This document shows positions 9,120 through 16,031 of a stretch of DNA of 64,000 nucleotides, piece by piece; the stretch's first letter is position 1, and every line of letters starts with the position of its first letter. Made by a program: the position numbers and the translations under genes. The stretch is from an uncultured Clostridia bacterium. Its GTDB lineage: Bacteria; Bacillota; Clostridia; Oscillospirales; Acutalibacteraceae. The stretch covers positions 82,821 to 146,820 of the forward strand of contig CANRAU010000003.1 in the NCBI GenBank assembly GCA_947628665.1. Direction: 5' to 3'. Under the pieces are notes generated by a model. It had not been told where the DNA came from and did no database searches. It saw only the letters and a list, made by a program, of their open reading frames with translations.

Positions 9120-11249
9120 TTACTCCTCCGCCTTTTTGGCGCTCTTTTTGCGCTCGGCTTTTTTCTCGAACCCGCAGCCCTCGTTTAAGCATACGAGCAA
9201 GCCGCCCTTGCGTTTAAAGAGGGATTTCCCGCACTGCGGGCAGACCTCCTTCGTGGGCGTGTCCCAAGTCATGAAGTCGCACGCGGGATATTGGTCGCAG
9301 CCGTAAAAGGTGTAGCCGCGTTTGCTCTTTTTCTGAATGACCTTGCCGCCGCATTTCGGGCAGGTCGCGCCCGTTTCCACGACCAGCGGTTTGGTGTTTT
9401 TGCATTCGGGATACCCGGGGCAGGCGAGGAATTTGCCGAAGCGCCCCGTTTTGACGACCATCATGCGCCCGCATTTTTCGCAGGGGATGTTCGTTTCGTC
9501 CTCTTTCAGCCGAATTTTGACGCCCTCCATGCTCGACTTTGCCTTGGCCAAATCCTTGTCAAAGCCGTCGTAAAACGCGTGCAGCATGGCGATATAATCG
9601 ATCTCGCCGTGTTCGACCTTATCCAAATCGCTTTCCATATTGGCGGTAAACTTGACATTGACGATATTGGGGAACTGCTCCTTCAACAGCTTCGTGACCG
9701 CCTCGCCCAGCTCCGTGGGCTTTAACTGCTTTTGCTCGCGGGTGACGTATTCGCGCCCCGTGATGGTCGATACGATGGACACATAGGTGCTGGGTCTGCC
9801 CACGCCCGTCTCCTCCAGCATTTTTACCAAAGATGCCTCGGTATAGCGCGCGGGCGGCTGGGTGAAATGCTGATTGCCCGCGAGTGACTTTAGTTTGAGC
9901 GCGTCGCCGTTTTGAAGTGCGGGGATTTGCGCGGCGTCCTCTTCCTCCTCGTCCGTTCCCGCCACATACAGCTTCGTGTAGCCGTCGAACCGAACGGAAT
10001 AGCCGCTCGCCGAAAACAGGCAGTATCTGCCCGCCTGCCGCTCCTCGTCGTTCGCGCCGTAAATCTCCGCTTTCACGGTGTCCTGCACGCAGTTTGCCAT
10101 CAAACTCGCCATAAAACGCTTCCAAATCAGCGTATACAGCTTATATTGGTCGCTCGTAAGACTGTCCCTGACCTTTTCGGGCGAAAGGGACGGCACGGTG
10201 GGGCGGATCGCCTCGTGGCCATCCTGCGCGTTGGCACGGGTCTTATAGTAACGCGGCTTTTCGGGCAAATACGCTTTGCCGAACGTCTCCTCGATATAGG
10301 CGTTGCCCTCGGCGCGGGCTTCTTCGGAAATGCGCAGCGAATCGGTTCGCATATAGGTGATCAAGCCCATCGCGCCGTAGCCCTTCACTTCCATACCTTC
10401 GTACAGCTCCTGCGCGACCTTCATGGTACGTTTGCCCTGAAAGCCTAACTTGCGCGAACCCTCCTGTTGGAGCGTGGACGTGGTAAAGGGCGGCGCGGGC
10501 TGGCGGCGACGCGTACCCTTTTTGACGCTTTGCACCGTATAGGATGCGTTTTCGAGCCTTGCAAGCAGCGCGTCGGCGGTCTCTTGACAGGTGATTTTCA
10601 CCTTGCCCGTTTCATCCCCGACGAAGCTCGCCGAAAAGCTGCGGCGGGAGGAGGGTGCGGTGAATTTTGCGTCCAGCGACCAGTATTCCTCGGGGGTAAA
10701 GGCGCGAATTTCCTCTTCGCGATCCACGATGAGCCGCAGCGCGACCGACTGCACGCGCCCTGCGGACAAGCCGCGGCGGATTTTTTGCGATACGAAAGGA
10801 CTCAGCTTGTACCCGACCAAACGGTCGAGTATACGGCGCGCCTGCTGTGCGTCCACCAAATCCAAATCGATTTTTTCGGGATGCGCAATGCCGTTTTGCA
10901 CGCTCGTTTTGTTGATCTCGTTGAATTTGACGCGGTTCTCGGCGTCCATATCGAGATCGAGCACCGTCGCAAGATGCCACGAGATCGCCTCGCCCTCGCG
11001 GTCGGGGTCGGTGGCAAGATATACGCGCTCGGAATCCTGCACCATTTCCTTCAGCTCTTTGACGAGCTTTTCCTTGCCCTTGACGATGCTGTATTTCGGC
11101 GCAAAATCATTTTTCACGTCTACGCTCAGCTTCGCGGCGGGCAAGTCACGGATATGCCCCACCGAAGCGGTGACCTTATAGTCCTTGCCCAAATATTTTT
11201 GAATGGTTTTCGCCTTGGAGGGCGACTCCACAATGACCAGTTTTGCCAT
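9120..11249 (-). CDS. topA: DNA topoisomerase I
   Basis: This type IA topoisomerase relaxes negative supercoils. The 709-residue product has the TOPRIM domain (IVESPSKAKTIQKYLG at the start and LATDPDREGEAISWHLA near 78-94 with its acidic triad) and the active-site Tyr in LITYMRTDSLRIS near residue 300. At the C-terminus three zinc ribbons can be read: CEKCG...CPGYPEC, CPKCG...CDQYPAC and CPQCG...CLNEGC. A lysine-rich tail KKAERKKSAKKAEE ends the protein. It lies 42 bp downstream of dprA, the usual dprA-topA order. Confidence 0.97.
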   Translation of the reverse strand: MAKLVIVESPSKAKTIQKYLGKDYKVTASVGHIRDLPAAKLSVDVKNDFAPKYSIVKGKEKLVKELKEMVQDSERVYLATDPDREGEAISWHLATVLDLDMDAENRVKFNEINKTSVQNGIAHPEKIDLDLVDAQQARRILDRLVGYKLSPFVSQKIRRGLSAGRVQSVALRLIVDREEEIRAFTPEEYWSLDAKFTAPSSRRSFSASFVGDETGKVKITCQETADALLARLENASYTVQSVKKGTRRRQPAPPFTTSTLQQEGSRKLGFQGKRTMKVAQELYEGMEVKGYGAMGLITYMRTDSLRISEEARAEGNAYIEETFGKAYLPEKPRYYKTRANAQDGHEAIRPTVPSLSPEKVRDSLTSDQYKLYTLIWKRFMASLMANCVQDTVKAEIYGANDEERQAGRYCLFSASGYSVRFDGYTKLYVAGTDEEEEDAAQIPALQNGDALKLKSLAGNQHFTQPPARYTEASLVKMLEETGVGRPSTYVSIVSTITGREYVTREQKQLKPTELGEAVTKLLKEQFPNIVNVKFTANMESDLDKVEHGEIDYIAMLHAFYDGFDKDLAKAKSSMEGVKIRLKEDETNIPCEKCGRMMVVKTGRFGKFLACPGYPECKNTKPLVVETGATCPKCGGKVIQKKSKRGYTFYGCDQYPACDFMTWDTPTKEVCPQCGKSLFKRKGGLLVCLNEGCGFEKKAERKKSAKKAEE

Positions 11250-11291
11250 AGCTTTTATCCTGCAATACCGCGTTTCTCTCCATTTTGGAGG

Positions 11292-12629
11292 TTACGGGGT
11301 ATCGCTCCTTTCTCCGTTTTCGCCGGAAACACGAATTTTTCTGTATTTTCTTCCCTGACTTGATCGAACACAGCCGCACAGCTCCAGTTCTGTCAGCGCG
11401 GCAAGGCATACCGACACGGGAAAACCCGTTTTAACGCGCAAATCGTCAATATGCAGACCCTCGCCGAGCGCCGCATACACCGTTTTGGCGCGTTCGCTTA
11501 CCGTTTCGGGCAAGGGGACAAATTCCGCCTGTGACGCTTGTGCCGGCGCGCCTGCGCTTTCAGGCGATTTTGCCTGCGCGCCCGTATGCGCGGGCATATG
11601 GACATTCGCACGGGCGCTTGCGGGGTCGCGGCCTCCTGCGCTGTGTTCTGCGCTGCGTCCTGCGGGCGGTTTCTGCGCGAGAGCGGCGGCGCGGCGTTCG
11701 TGTTCACGCAGCATTTCGCCGAGCGAACGATCCGCACCCTCTACATGTAGCCCTTCGGAGTAAGTATAAACATATTCTTCTAAAATATCAAGCGGTGTAA
11801 ACACGGGTTTTGCGCCGTCGCGGATCAATTTGTTGGCGCCCGTAAACGCCGAAGAGATAATATCGCCCGGGACGGCGAACACGTCGCGCCCCTGTTCAAG
11901 CGCATAACGCGCCGTAATGAGCGAACCGCTTCGTTCGCCCGCTTCGATCACGACCGTACCGAGCGTCATGCCCGAAATAATGCGGTTGCGCATGGGGAAC
12001 GTCACTTTGGATGCGGGCGAAAACGGCAGGAATTCGGAGATCAGCGCGCCGTTTTTTGCAATTTCCGTGCGAAGCGCGGCATTTTCCCGCAAATAATCCG
12101 TTCCCAAGCCGCAGCCGAGTACCGCAACGGTTTTGCCGTGCGCCGAAAGCGCGCCCATATGCGCGGCGCTGTCTATGCCCAGCGCGCCGCCCGATACAAT
12201 GACCGCGCCCGCCTCGGCAAGCGCGCTCGCCAAAAGCGTTGCCACACGGCGGCCGTAAGTCGAGGCCTTGCGCGTACCGACCATGGCGATCTGCACGTCG
12301 CGTGCCAAAACCCGCTCGTCTCCGCACACGAACAGCACGGGCGGAAAGTTGCGAAGCTCGCGAAGCCTCGGCGGGTACAGGGGACTGTCGGGCGTGACGA
12401 TCTGCCAGCCGTTTTCGACGCAGGTGCGCATCACATCGCCCGATTCCGACGGAGAATACCTGGTAAGCGCCGTGATCTGCGAAGCCGTTAAAAGCCCCGA
12501 GAGCCGCCATTCGGTACTGCCCGCTTCATAAAGCCCGCGCGCCGAGCCGAAGTACTGCAGAATATCCGCTGTCGCCGCCCCGGGACCGAGCGTGCGCAGC
12601 AGCCAAATCCAGTAAGCAATCTCGTTCAT
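11292..12629 (-). CDS. dprA: DprA, single-stranded DNA and RecA loading protein
   Basis: DprA protects incoming single-stranded DNA and loads RecA during transformation. I start it at the ATG at 12629, giving 445 residues and an ATGA overlap with the preceding methylase stop; a GTG 15 bp upstream is possible. A helix-hairpin region is followed by the Rossmann-like fold with MVGTRKASTYGRR, VSGGALGIDSAAH and the FPMRNRIISGM motif. A winged-helix domain (VYAALGEGLHIDDLRVKTG) closes the protein. Between them lies a roughly 60-residue low-complexity linker rich in Ala, Gly and His, longer than usual. Whether the strain is competent cannot be judged from this window. Confidence 0.93.
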   Translation of the reverse strand: MNEIAYWIWLLRTLGPGAATADILQYFGSARGLYEAGSTEWRLSGLLTASQITALTRYSPSESGDVMRTCVENGWQIVTPDSPLYPPRLRELRNFPPVLFVCGDERVLARDVQIAMVGTRKASTYGRRVATLLASALAEAGAVIVSGGALGIDSAAHMGALSAHGKTVAVLGCGLGTDYLRENAALRTEIAKNGALISEFLPFSPASKVTFPMRNRIISGMTLGTVVIEAGERSGSLITARYALEQGRDVFAVPGDIISSAFTGANKLIRDGAKPVFTPLDILEEYVYTYSEGLHVEGADRSLGEMLREHERRAAALAQKPPAGRSAEHSAGGRDPASARANVHMPAHTGAQAKSPESAGAPAQASQAEFVPLPETVSERAKTVYAALGEGLHIDDLRVKTGFPVSVCLAALTELELCGCVRSSQGRKYRKIRVSGENGERSDTP

Positions 12630-13408
12630 TTCATCATTTCCCACATGGTGACGGTCGCTGCAGCCGCCGCGTTCAAGGATTCCGCACTGCCGCGCATCGG
12701 GATCGTCACGCGCCGCTGTACCGCCGCAAGCACCTTATCGGACACCCCGTTTGCCTCGTTGCCGATCACGACCGCCGCACCGTGCGAAAAATCCTGCGCG
12801 GTAATGGGCTGTGCCGTCGGGTCGGGTACGGTGGCAAAGGTCGGCATCGTTTCGCCGAAATGCGTCACGGCCGCCGCAAGATCATCCGTCTCCAGAACGG
12901 GCAGCCGCAAAAGCGCGCCCATGGACGCGCGCAAAGCCTTCGGGTTATAGGGGTCGCACCCCGAAAACAGCACCAACGCGTCGATGCCGAGCGCTTCCGC
13001 CGTGCGGGCGATCGCGCCGAGGTTCTGCGGGTTCTGCACACAGTCGAGCAAAATATATTTCCCGTCCGTCCGTTGTAAGCACGCGCTTTCGGCTCTCTTT
13101 TGCACAACGCAAAAGACCCCCTGTGGGGAAACGGTATCCGACAGCTTCTCGGCTACCGCAGGCTCGACCAAATATACCTTCCGCGCGCCTGCAAGCAACC
13201 GCTCCAAACGCGCGCCGCCTTTTTGGAATGCTTCGTCGGTCAAAAACAGCGTTTCGATTGGATAGCCGCTGTCGGCGCAGTCCGCGCACAGCCGTAACCC
13301 CTCCAGCACGAATCGTCCGCTTTCGCGGCGGGCTTTCGGGGAATTTGCCAGCTTGCAGTATTCCTTGACCTGTTCGTGATTTCGGCTCGCAAGGCGTGTG
13401 AATTCCAT
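12626..13408 (-). CDS. TrmH/SpoU-family RNA 2'-O-methyltransferase
   Basis: The 260-residue product is a SPOUT methyltransferase with an N-terminal substrate-binding domain (SRNHEQVKEYCKL, then RFVLEGLRLCADC) and the trefoil-knot domain. Knot motifs are LDCVQNPQNLGAIARTAEALG (motif 1; Asn and Arg conserved), VVIGNEANGVSD (motif 2) and IPMRGSAESLNAAAAATVTMWE (motif 3). The target, 23S rRNA or tRNA, cannot be told from sequence alone. AAAGGAACGCC precedes the ATG. It starts about 60 bases after the rplT terminator and is coupled to dprA by overlap. Confidence 0.9.
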   Translation of the reverse strand: MEFTRLASRNHEQVKEYCKLANSPKARRESGRFVLEGLRLCADCADSGYPIETLFLTDEAFQKGGARLERLLAGARKVYLVEPAVAEKLSDTVSPQGVFCVVQKRAESACLQRTDGKYILLDCVQNPQNLGAIARTAEALGIDALVLFSGCDPYNPKALRASMGALLRLPVLETDDLAAAVTHFGETMPTFATVPDPTAQPITAQDFSHGAAVVIGNEANGVSDKVLAAVQRRVTIPMRGSAESLNAAAAATVTMWEMMK

Positions 13409-13467
13409 GGCGTTCCTTTCTTTCGGGGCTTCTCTTTCCCGCCGCCTTCTTTCGTGCGGCAGGAAAA

Positions 13468-13504
13468 GGGAAAACCACGCCCCAACTGCTGCAAGGCGTG
13501 GTTT
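13468..13504 (-). terminator. Intrinsic terminator of the infC-rpmI-rplT operon
   Basis: Eight-base stem ACCACGCC/GGCGTGGT (13474-13481 with 13495-13502), immediately after the rplT stop, followed on the minus strand by TTTTCCCTTTT. Confidence 0.8.
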
Positions 13505-13508
13505 CAGC

Positions 13509-13865
13509 TTATTTAAGAGCGGCTTTTGCCTGCTCGGTCAGCGCAGTGAAAGCAGCAGGGTCGGCAATGGCGATCTCGGAAAGCATTTTGCGGTTCAGCT
13601 CCACGCCCGCCTTTTTCAGACCGTTGACGAAAGTCGAATAATTCATGCCGTTCATTTTGCAGGCCGCGGAAATACGCGTGATCCACAGTCTTCTGAAATC
13701 TCTCTTTCTCTGCTTTCTGCCGATATACGCATACTGGCCGGACTTCATGACCGCCTGTTTCGCGGTTTTGAACAGCTTGCTCTTGGAGCCGTAGTAGCCC
13801 TTTGCCAGCTTTAAGGTTTTATTTCTTCTTTTGCGCGTCATCATCGCACCTTTAATACGTGCCAT
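13509..13865 (-). CDS. rplT: 50S ribosomal protein L20
   Basis: L20 binds 23S rRNA early in 50S assembly and in Firmicutes also represses its own operon by binding the infC leader. The 118-residue sequence is the canonical length and includes [34 protein letters not shown] and the [21 protein letters not shown] block. The first residues [13 protein letters not shown] match the family start. It is the last gene of the infC-rpmI-rplT operon, followed by a terminator. Confidence 0.98.
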   Translation of the reverse strand: MARIKGAMMTRKRRNKTLKLAKGYYGSKSKLFKTAKQAVMKSGQYAYIGRKQRKRDFRRLWITRISAACKMNGMNYSTFVNGLKKAGVELNRKMLSEIAIADPAAFTALTEQAKAALK

Positions 13866-13910
13866 TTCAGTATACCTCCGATATTTCTTTTGCGGTAGAC
13901 CCCGCCGAGA

Positions 13911-14108
13911 TTATTTGTAGGGAACAAGACGTTTGATCTGCTTTTGATTGGTCGTATCCGCAACAGACGTCTTCCGAAGATTTCTCTTTCTCTTGGTGCT
14001 CTTTTTGGTCAAAATGTGCGACTTATACGCATGGGCGCGAATGGGTTTGCCGTTCTTGGATAACTTGAAGCGTTTCTTCGCTCCGGAATGAGTTTTGATT
14101 TTAGGCAT
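13911..14108 (-). CDS. rpmI: 50S ribosomal protein L35
   Basis: The 65-residue basic protein has the family start [14 protein letters not shown] and the ending [10 protein letters not shown], with [16 protein letters not shown] between. Length is normal. AGGAGGAAT lies upstream of the ATG. It is 27 bp after infC and 45 bp before rplT. Confidence 0.98.
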   Translation of the reverse strand: MPKIKTHSGAKKRFKLSKNGKPIRAHAYKSHILTKKSTKRKRNLRKTSVADTTNQKQIKRLVPYK

Positions 14109-14135
14109 TTCAAATTCCTCCTGTAAAATGATACC

Positions 14136-14648
14136 TTATTTTAGAGGCGCTAAGAACATCAACATCTGTCTGCCCTCGAGCTTCGCGGGCTTTTCGATGT
14201 TGGAGAATTCCCGACACGCCTCGGCAAATCGCTCCATCGAGACGAGACCGAGATCGGTATGCGCCATTTCGCGCCCTCGGAAACGGATAGAGACCTTTAC
14301 CTTGTTGCCTGCTTTTAAGAATTTCTCGGCGTGATTGGCCTTGGTTTCAAAGTCATGCGTATCAATGTTCAAGGAAAGGCGGATCTCTTTGATCTCAACC
14401 GTTTTTTGGTTCTTGCGCGCTTCCTTTTCGCGCTTTGCCTTTTCAAAGCGATATTTGCCGTAATCCATGATTTTACAGACAGGGGGCTTTGCCGTCGGCG
14501 CAATTTTGACCAGATCGAGGTTCTTTTCCTCCGCCTTTTTAAGCGCTTCTCTGGTCGGCATGATGCCGAGCTGCTCGCCGCTGTCGCTGATGACACGGAC
14601 TTCACGGTCGCGGATCTGCTCATTGATCTGCATTTCTCTGGTACTGAT
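14136..14648 (-). CDS. infC: Translation initiation factor IF-3 (AUC start codon)
   Basis: IF-3 keeps ribosomal subunits apart and checks start-codon pairing. The N-terminal domain (QINEQIRDREVRVI) and C-terminal domain (YRFEKAKREKEARKNQ, then SLNIDTHDFETKANHAEKFL and GREMAHTDLG) are intact. No ATG fits the start: AGGAG at 14657-14661 lies exactly eight bases upstream of the codon ATC at 14646-14648, giving 170 residues and the family N-terminus STREMQINEQ. Rare AUU/AUC starts are a known property of infC that gives IF-3 autoregulation. The first in-frame ATG upstream (14759) lies before the leader terminator, and the first downstream (14633) is 23 bases from the Shine-Dalgarno. Confidence 0.95.
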   Translation of the reverse strand: MSTREMQINEQIRDREVRVISDSGEQLGIMPTREALKKAEEKNLDLVKIAPTAKPPVCKIMDYGKYRFEKAKREKEARKNQKTVEIKEIRLSLNIDTHDFETKANHAEKFLKAGNKVKVSIRFRGREMAHTDLGLVSMERFAEACREFSNIEKPAKLEGRQMLMFLAPLK

Positions 14649-14790
14649 AGCTATCACTCCTACAAGAAAAATCAAAAAAGCGTGAACGAACCCGCCCACG
14701 CTGCAATACACACTTCTCCCGAAAGGGAAAACGGATTGACCTGTTTCATGCAAAATCACAGGTGAGAACGGATGGGTTCTTCTTTATTGT
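14649..14790 (-). promoter_or_regulatory. infC operon leader RNA, L20-leader-like
   Basis: About 140 untranslated bases lie between the promoter and the infC start. Three hairpins can be drawn: ACCTGT...ACAGGT at 14739-14763, TTTTCCC/GGGAGAA near 14712-14730, and the terminator at 14680-14701. By analogy with Bacillus, L20 binding would favour the terminator form. Match to a covariance model was not tested. Confidence 0.65.
14674..14701 (-). terminator. Attenuator terminator in the infC (L20) leader
   Basis: A nine-base-pair stem GCGTGGGCG/CGTTCACGC with two G-U pairs and a four-base loop (14680-14701) is followed on the minus strand by six T. It lies between the infC promoter and the infC Shine-Dalgarno, so it must be bypassed for expression. 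This matches the L20-leader type of transcription attenuation known in Firmicutes. Confidence 0.75.
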
Positions 14791-14796
14791 TCTGTT

Positions 14797-14825
14797 ATGA
14801 TACACCAATCTTTCGGCGTTGTCAA
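14797..14825 (-). promoter_or_regulatory. SigmaA promoter of infC-rpmI-rplT
   Basis: TTGACA (14820-14825), 17-base spacer, TATCAT (14797-14802) on the minus strand. It lies divergent to, and about 40 bases from, the antisense RNA promoter at 14864-14892. Confidence 0.85.
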
Positions 14826-14863
14826 GGGGTATTTTGGGATTTTAAAGGGATTTTCGGAAGCGG

Positions 14864-14892
14864 TTGACATTTTTTATAATAGAGGGTATAAT
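14864..14892 (+). promoter_or_regulatory. Perfect consensus promoter of the candidate antitoxin RNA
   Basis: TTGACA (14864-14869), 17-base spacer and TATAAT (14887-14892): both hexamers are exact consensus with ideal spacing. It points toward the 3' end of the small hydrophobic peptide gene on the other strand. No plus-strand gene follows. Confidence 0.88.
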
Positions 14893-14898
14893 ACAAGT

Positions 14899-14990
14899 AC
14901 AGGGCGATACCGATAGACGGTTAGCCCCAAAAATAGCGAAAAAGAAATGGCCGCTAAAGTTTGGACGCTTGGGCGGCTATTTCTTTTTTA
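14899..14990 (+). ncRNA. Candidate antisense antitoxin RNA
   Basis: Transcription from the consensus promoter would start near 14899 and stop at the bidirectional terminator ending near 14990, giving an RNA of about 90 bases with no convincing reading frame. Its 3' half is complementary to the 3' end of the toxin mRNA. Its 5' part can fold as GGGC...GCCC enclosing ACCG...CGGT. It also holds AGCCCC (14923-14928), which could pair with the toxin Shine-Dalgarno stretch GGGGCT. The call is inferred from architecture alone. Confidence 0.7.
14939..14988. terminator. Bidirectional terminator shared by toxin mRNA and antisense RNA
   Basis: Arms 14939-14954 and 14973-14988 pair over 16 bases with one G-U, enclosing an 18-base loop. 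A-runs on one side and T-runs on the other make it a terminator in both directions. The toxin stop codon (14977-14979) lies inside one arm. Confidence 0.8.
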
Positions 14991-15051
14991 TTGTCCATAT
15001 GTAACCTGTAGCGAAAATCAAAATCAGGATGATAAACGCGTATTGTTCCAT
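14977..15051 (-). CDS. Candidate type I toxin: 24-residue hydrophobic peptide
   Basis: The frame runs from ATG at 15051 to TAG at 14977 and is too short for ordinary gene callers. The peptide begins MEQYAFIILILIFATGY, forms one membrane-spanning helix (about residues 5-19) and ends in IWTIKKK, the layout of Fst/TxpA/BsrG-like holin-type toxins. A strong Shine-Dalgarno, GGGGG, lies seven bases upstream and is buried in a GCCCC/GGGGC hairpin (15058-15073). It has its own promoter and an intrinsic terminator, and an antisense RNA converges on its 3' end. Toxicity is inferred; no sequence family match was run. Confidence 0.75.
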   Translation of the reverse strand: MEQYAFIILILIFATGYIWTIKKK

Positions 15052-15057
15052 AGACAA

Positions 15058-15073
15058 GCCCCCTTTCAGGGGC
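15058..15073 (-). promoter_or_regulatory. Hairpin masking the toxin ribosome-binding site
   Basis: GCCCC and GGGGC pair around a short loop, placing the GGGGG Shine-Dalgarno of the small peptide in a stem. Type I toxin mRNAs commonly hide their ribosome-binding site in this way. Confidence 0.6.
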
Positions 15074-15115
15074 AAGACTTAACCGCCTACCGTTCAGGTG
15101 TCGCCCTGCATGGGT

Positions 15116-15144
15116 ATATTACTATGTTACGCAAAAATTGTCAA
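15116..15144 (-). promoter_or_regulatory. Promoter of the small hydrophobic peptide gene
   Basis: TTGACA (15139-15144), 17-base spacer, TAATAT (15116-15121) on the minus strand. The mRNA would start near 15109 with a leader of about 58 bases. The -10 is weaker than that of the antisense RNA. Confidence 0.75.
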
Positions 15145-15211
15145 GATATGCAGATTTTTCTCAAAAAAATTGGTTCGCACAGGATAGCTGTTTTAGGCTT
15201 TTACGAAATCT

Positions 15212-15997
15212 TTATTTTCCGAAAAGCACGCCGAACAGGGTGAACCACTCGCGGACGATAAACGTCGGCAGCGAAAACATGCCCGAGCGCGCACGAACGG
15301 GATATACCGTCAAATCCGCTTTTTTGGCGAGAAGTCCCGTGCGAAATTGGTGAAAATCCGTGGTAATGACCGCGACAGCGCCGTCGAATCCCTGTTCATG
15401 CAGAATTTCTTTGGAAAAGTGCAGGTTTTCGGCGGTGGTTTCGGATCCGTCCTCCAAAAACAGACGGTCGGACGAAATACCCATCTCCGTCAGCGCGTTG
15501 CACATGGCCTGCGCCTCGGAAAGATCCTCGTCGTCCCCCTTGCCGCCTGAAAGCACGGCGATCGCCTGCGGGTTTTCGGTCAAATACGTATAAGCCGTTT
15601 CGATACGCTTTTGCAGCATACGGCTGGGTTTGTCGCCGTTCACCTTACAGCCAAGCACCACGGCGGGCGTGTTTTCGGGAATGTCCACAGACGAAACAAA
15701 GCATTCGCGGGAAACAAGCGCCGTCACGACCAGCGCGTAAACCGAAAATACGATCAAAATCACGCTGAACACGCGCAAAATCACCCTGCCCGCCGCCGTT
15801 TTGCGGCAGCGTTCGCGTATCGTGCGCACACGTGCGGGAAACAAACCGCCTAAGAGCAGACAAAGCCCTGTGAGCATCCCGATCACGGAACCGCTGTTGA
15901 ACACAAAGGATACGAACGGTGTAAACAAAATAAAAATCCCCGCGCCGAGTACGATGCAGGCGATCCTGCCTGCCCTTTGCCGCGTCGTATTTGGCAT
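15212..15997 (-). CDS. SanA/ElyC/YdcF-family (DUF218) membrane protein
   Basis: I start at the ATG at 15997, which has GGAGGAA seven bases upstream; the longer frame has no such site. The 261-residue product has three hydrophobic helices in its first 110 residues (IACIVLGAGIFILFTPFV, then VIGMLTGLCLLLGGLF, then VFSVILIVFSVYALVV). A DUF218 domain follows with AVVLGCKVNGDKPS, AVLSGGKGDDEDLSEA, LEDGSETTAENLHFS and AVITTDFHQFR. In other bacteria this family affects envelope polysaccharide or vancomycin tolerance, but the reaction is unsettled. It lies 34 bp after the BNR gene and may be the last gene of the vanY-GH35-BNR run. Confidence 0.85.
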   Translation of the reverse strand: MPNTTRQRAGRIACIVLGAGIFILFTPFVSFVFNSGSVIGMLTGLCLLLGGLFPARVRTIRERCRKTAAGRVILRVFSVILIVFSVYALVVTALVSRECFVSSVDIPENTPAVVLGCKVNGDKPSRMLQKRIETAYTYLTENPQAIAVLSGGKGDDEDLSEAQAMCNALTEMGISSDRLFLEDGSETTAENLHFSKEILHEQGFDGAVAVITTDFHQFRTGLLAKKADLTVYPVRARSGMFSLPTFIVREWFTLFGVLFGK

Positions 15998-16031
15998 CCG
16001 TTGTTCCTCCTTTTTTGCTTTCGTGCCGATA

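Noticed and set aside
14947..15243. A 98-residue plus-strand frame across the small peptide locus
   Set aside because: It has no ribosome-binding site and runs through the terminator and the peptide gene on the other strand; the minus-strand 24-codon frame explains the signals better.
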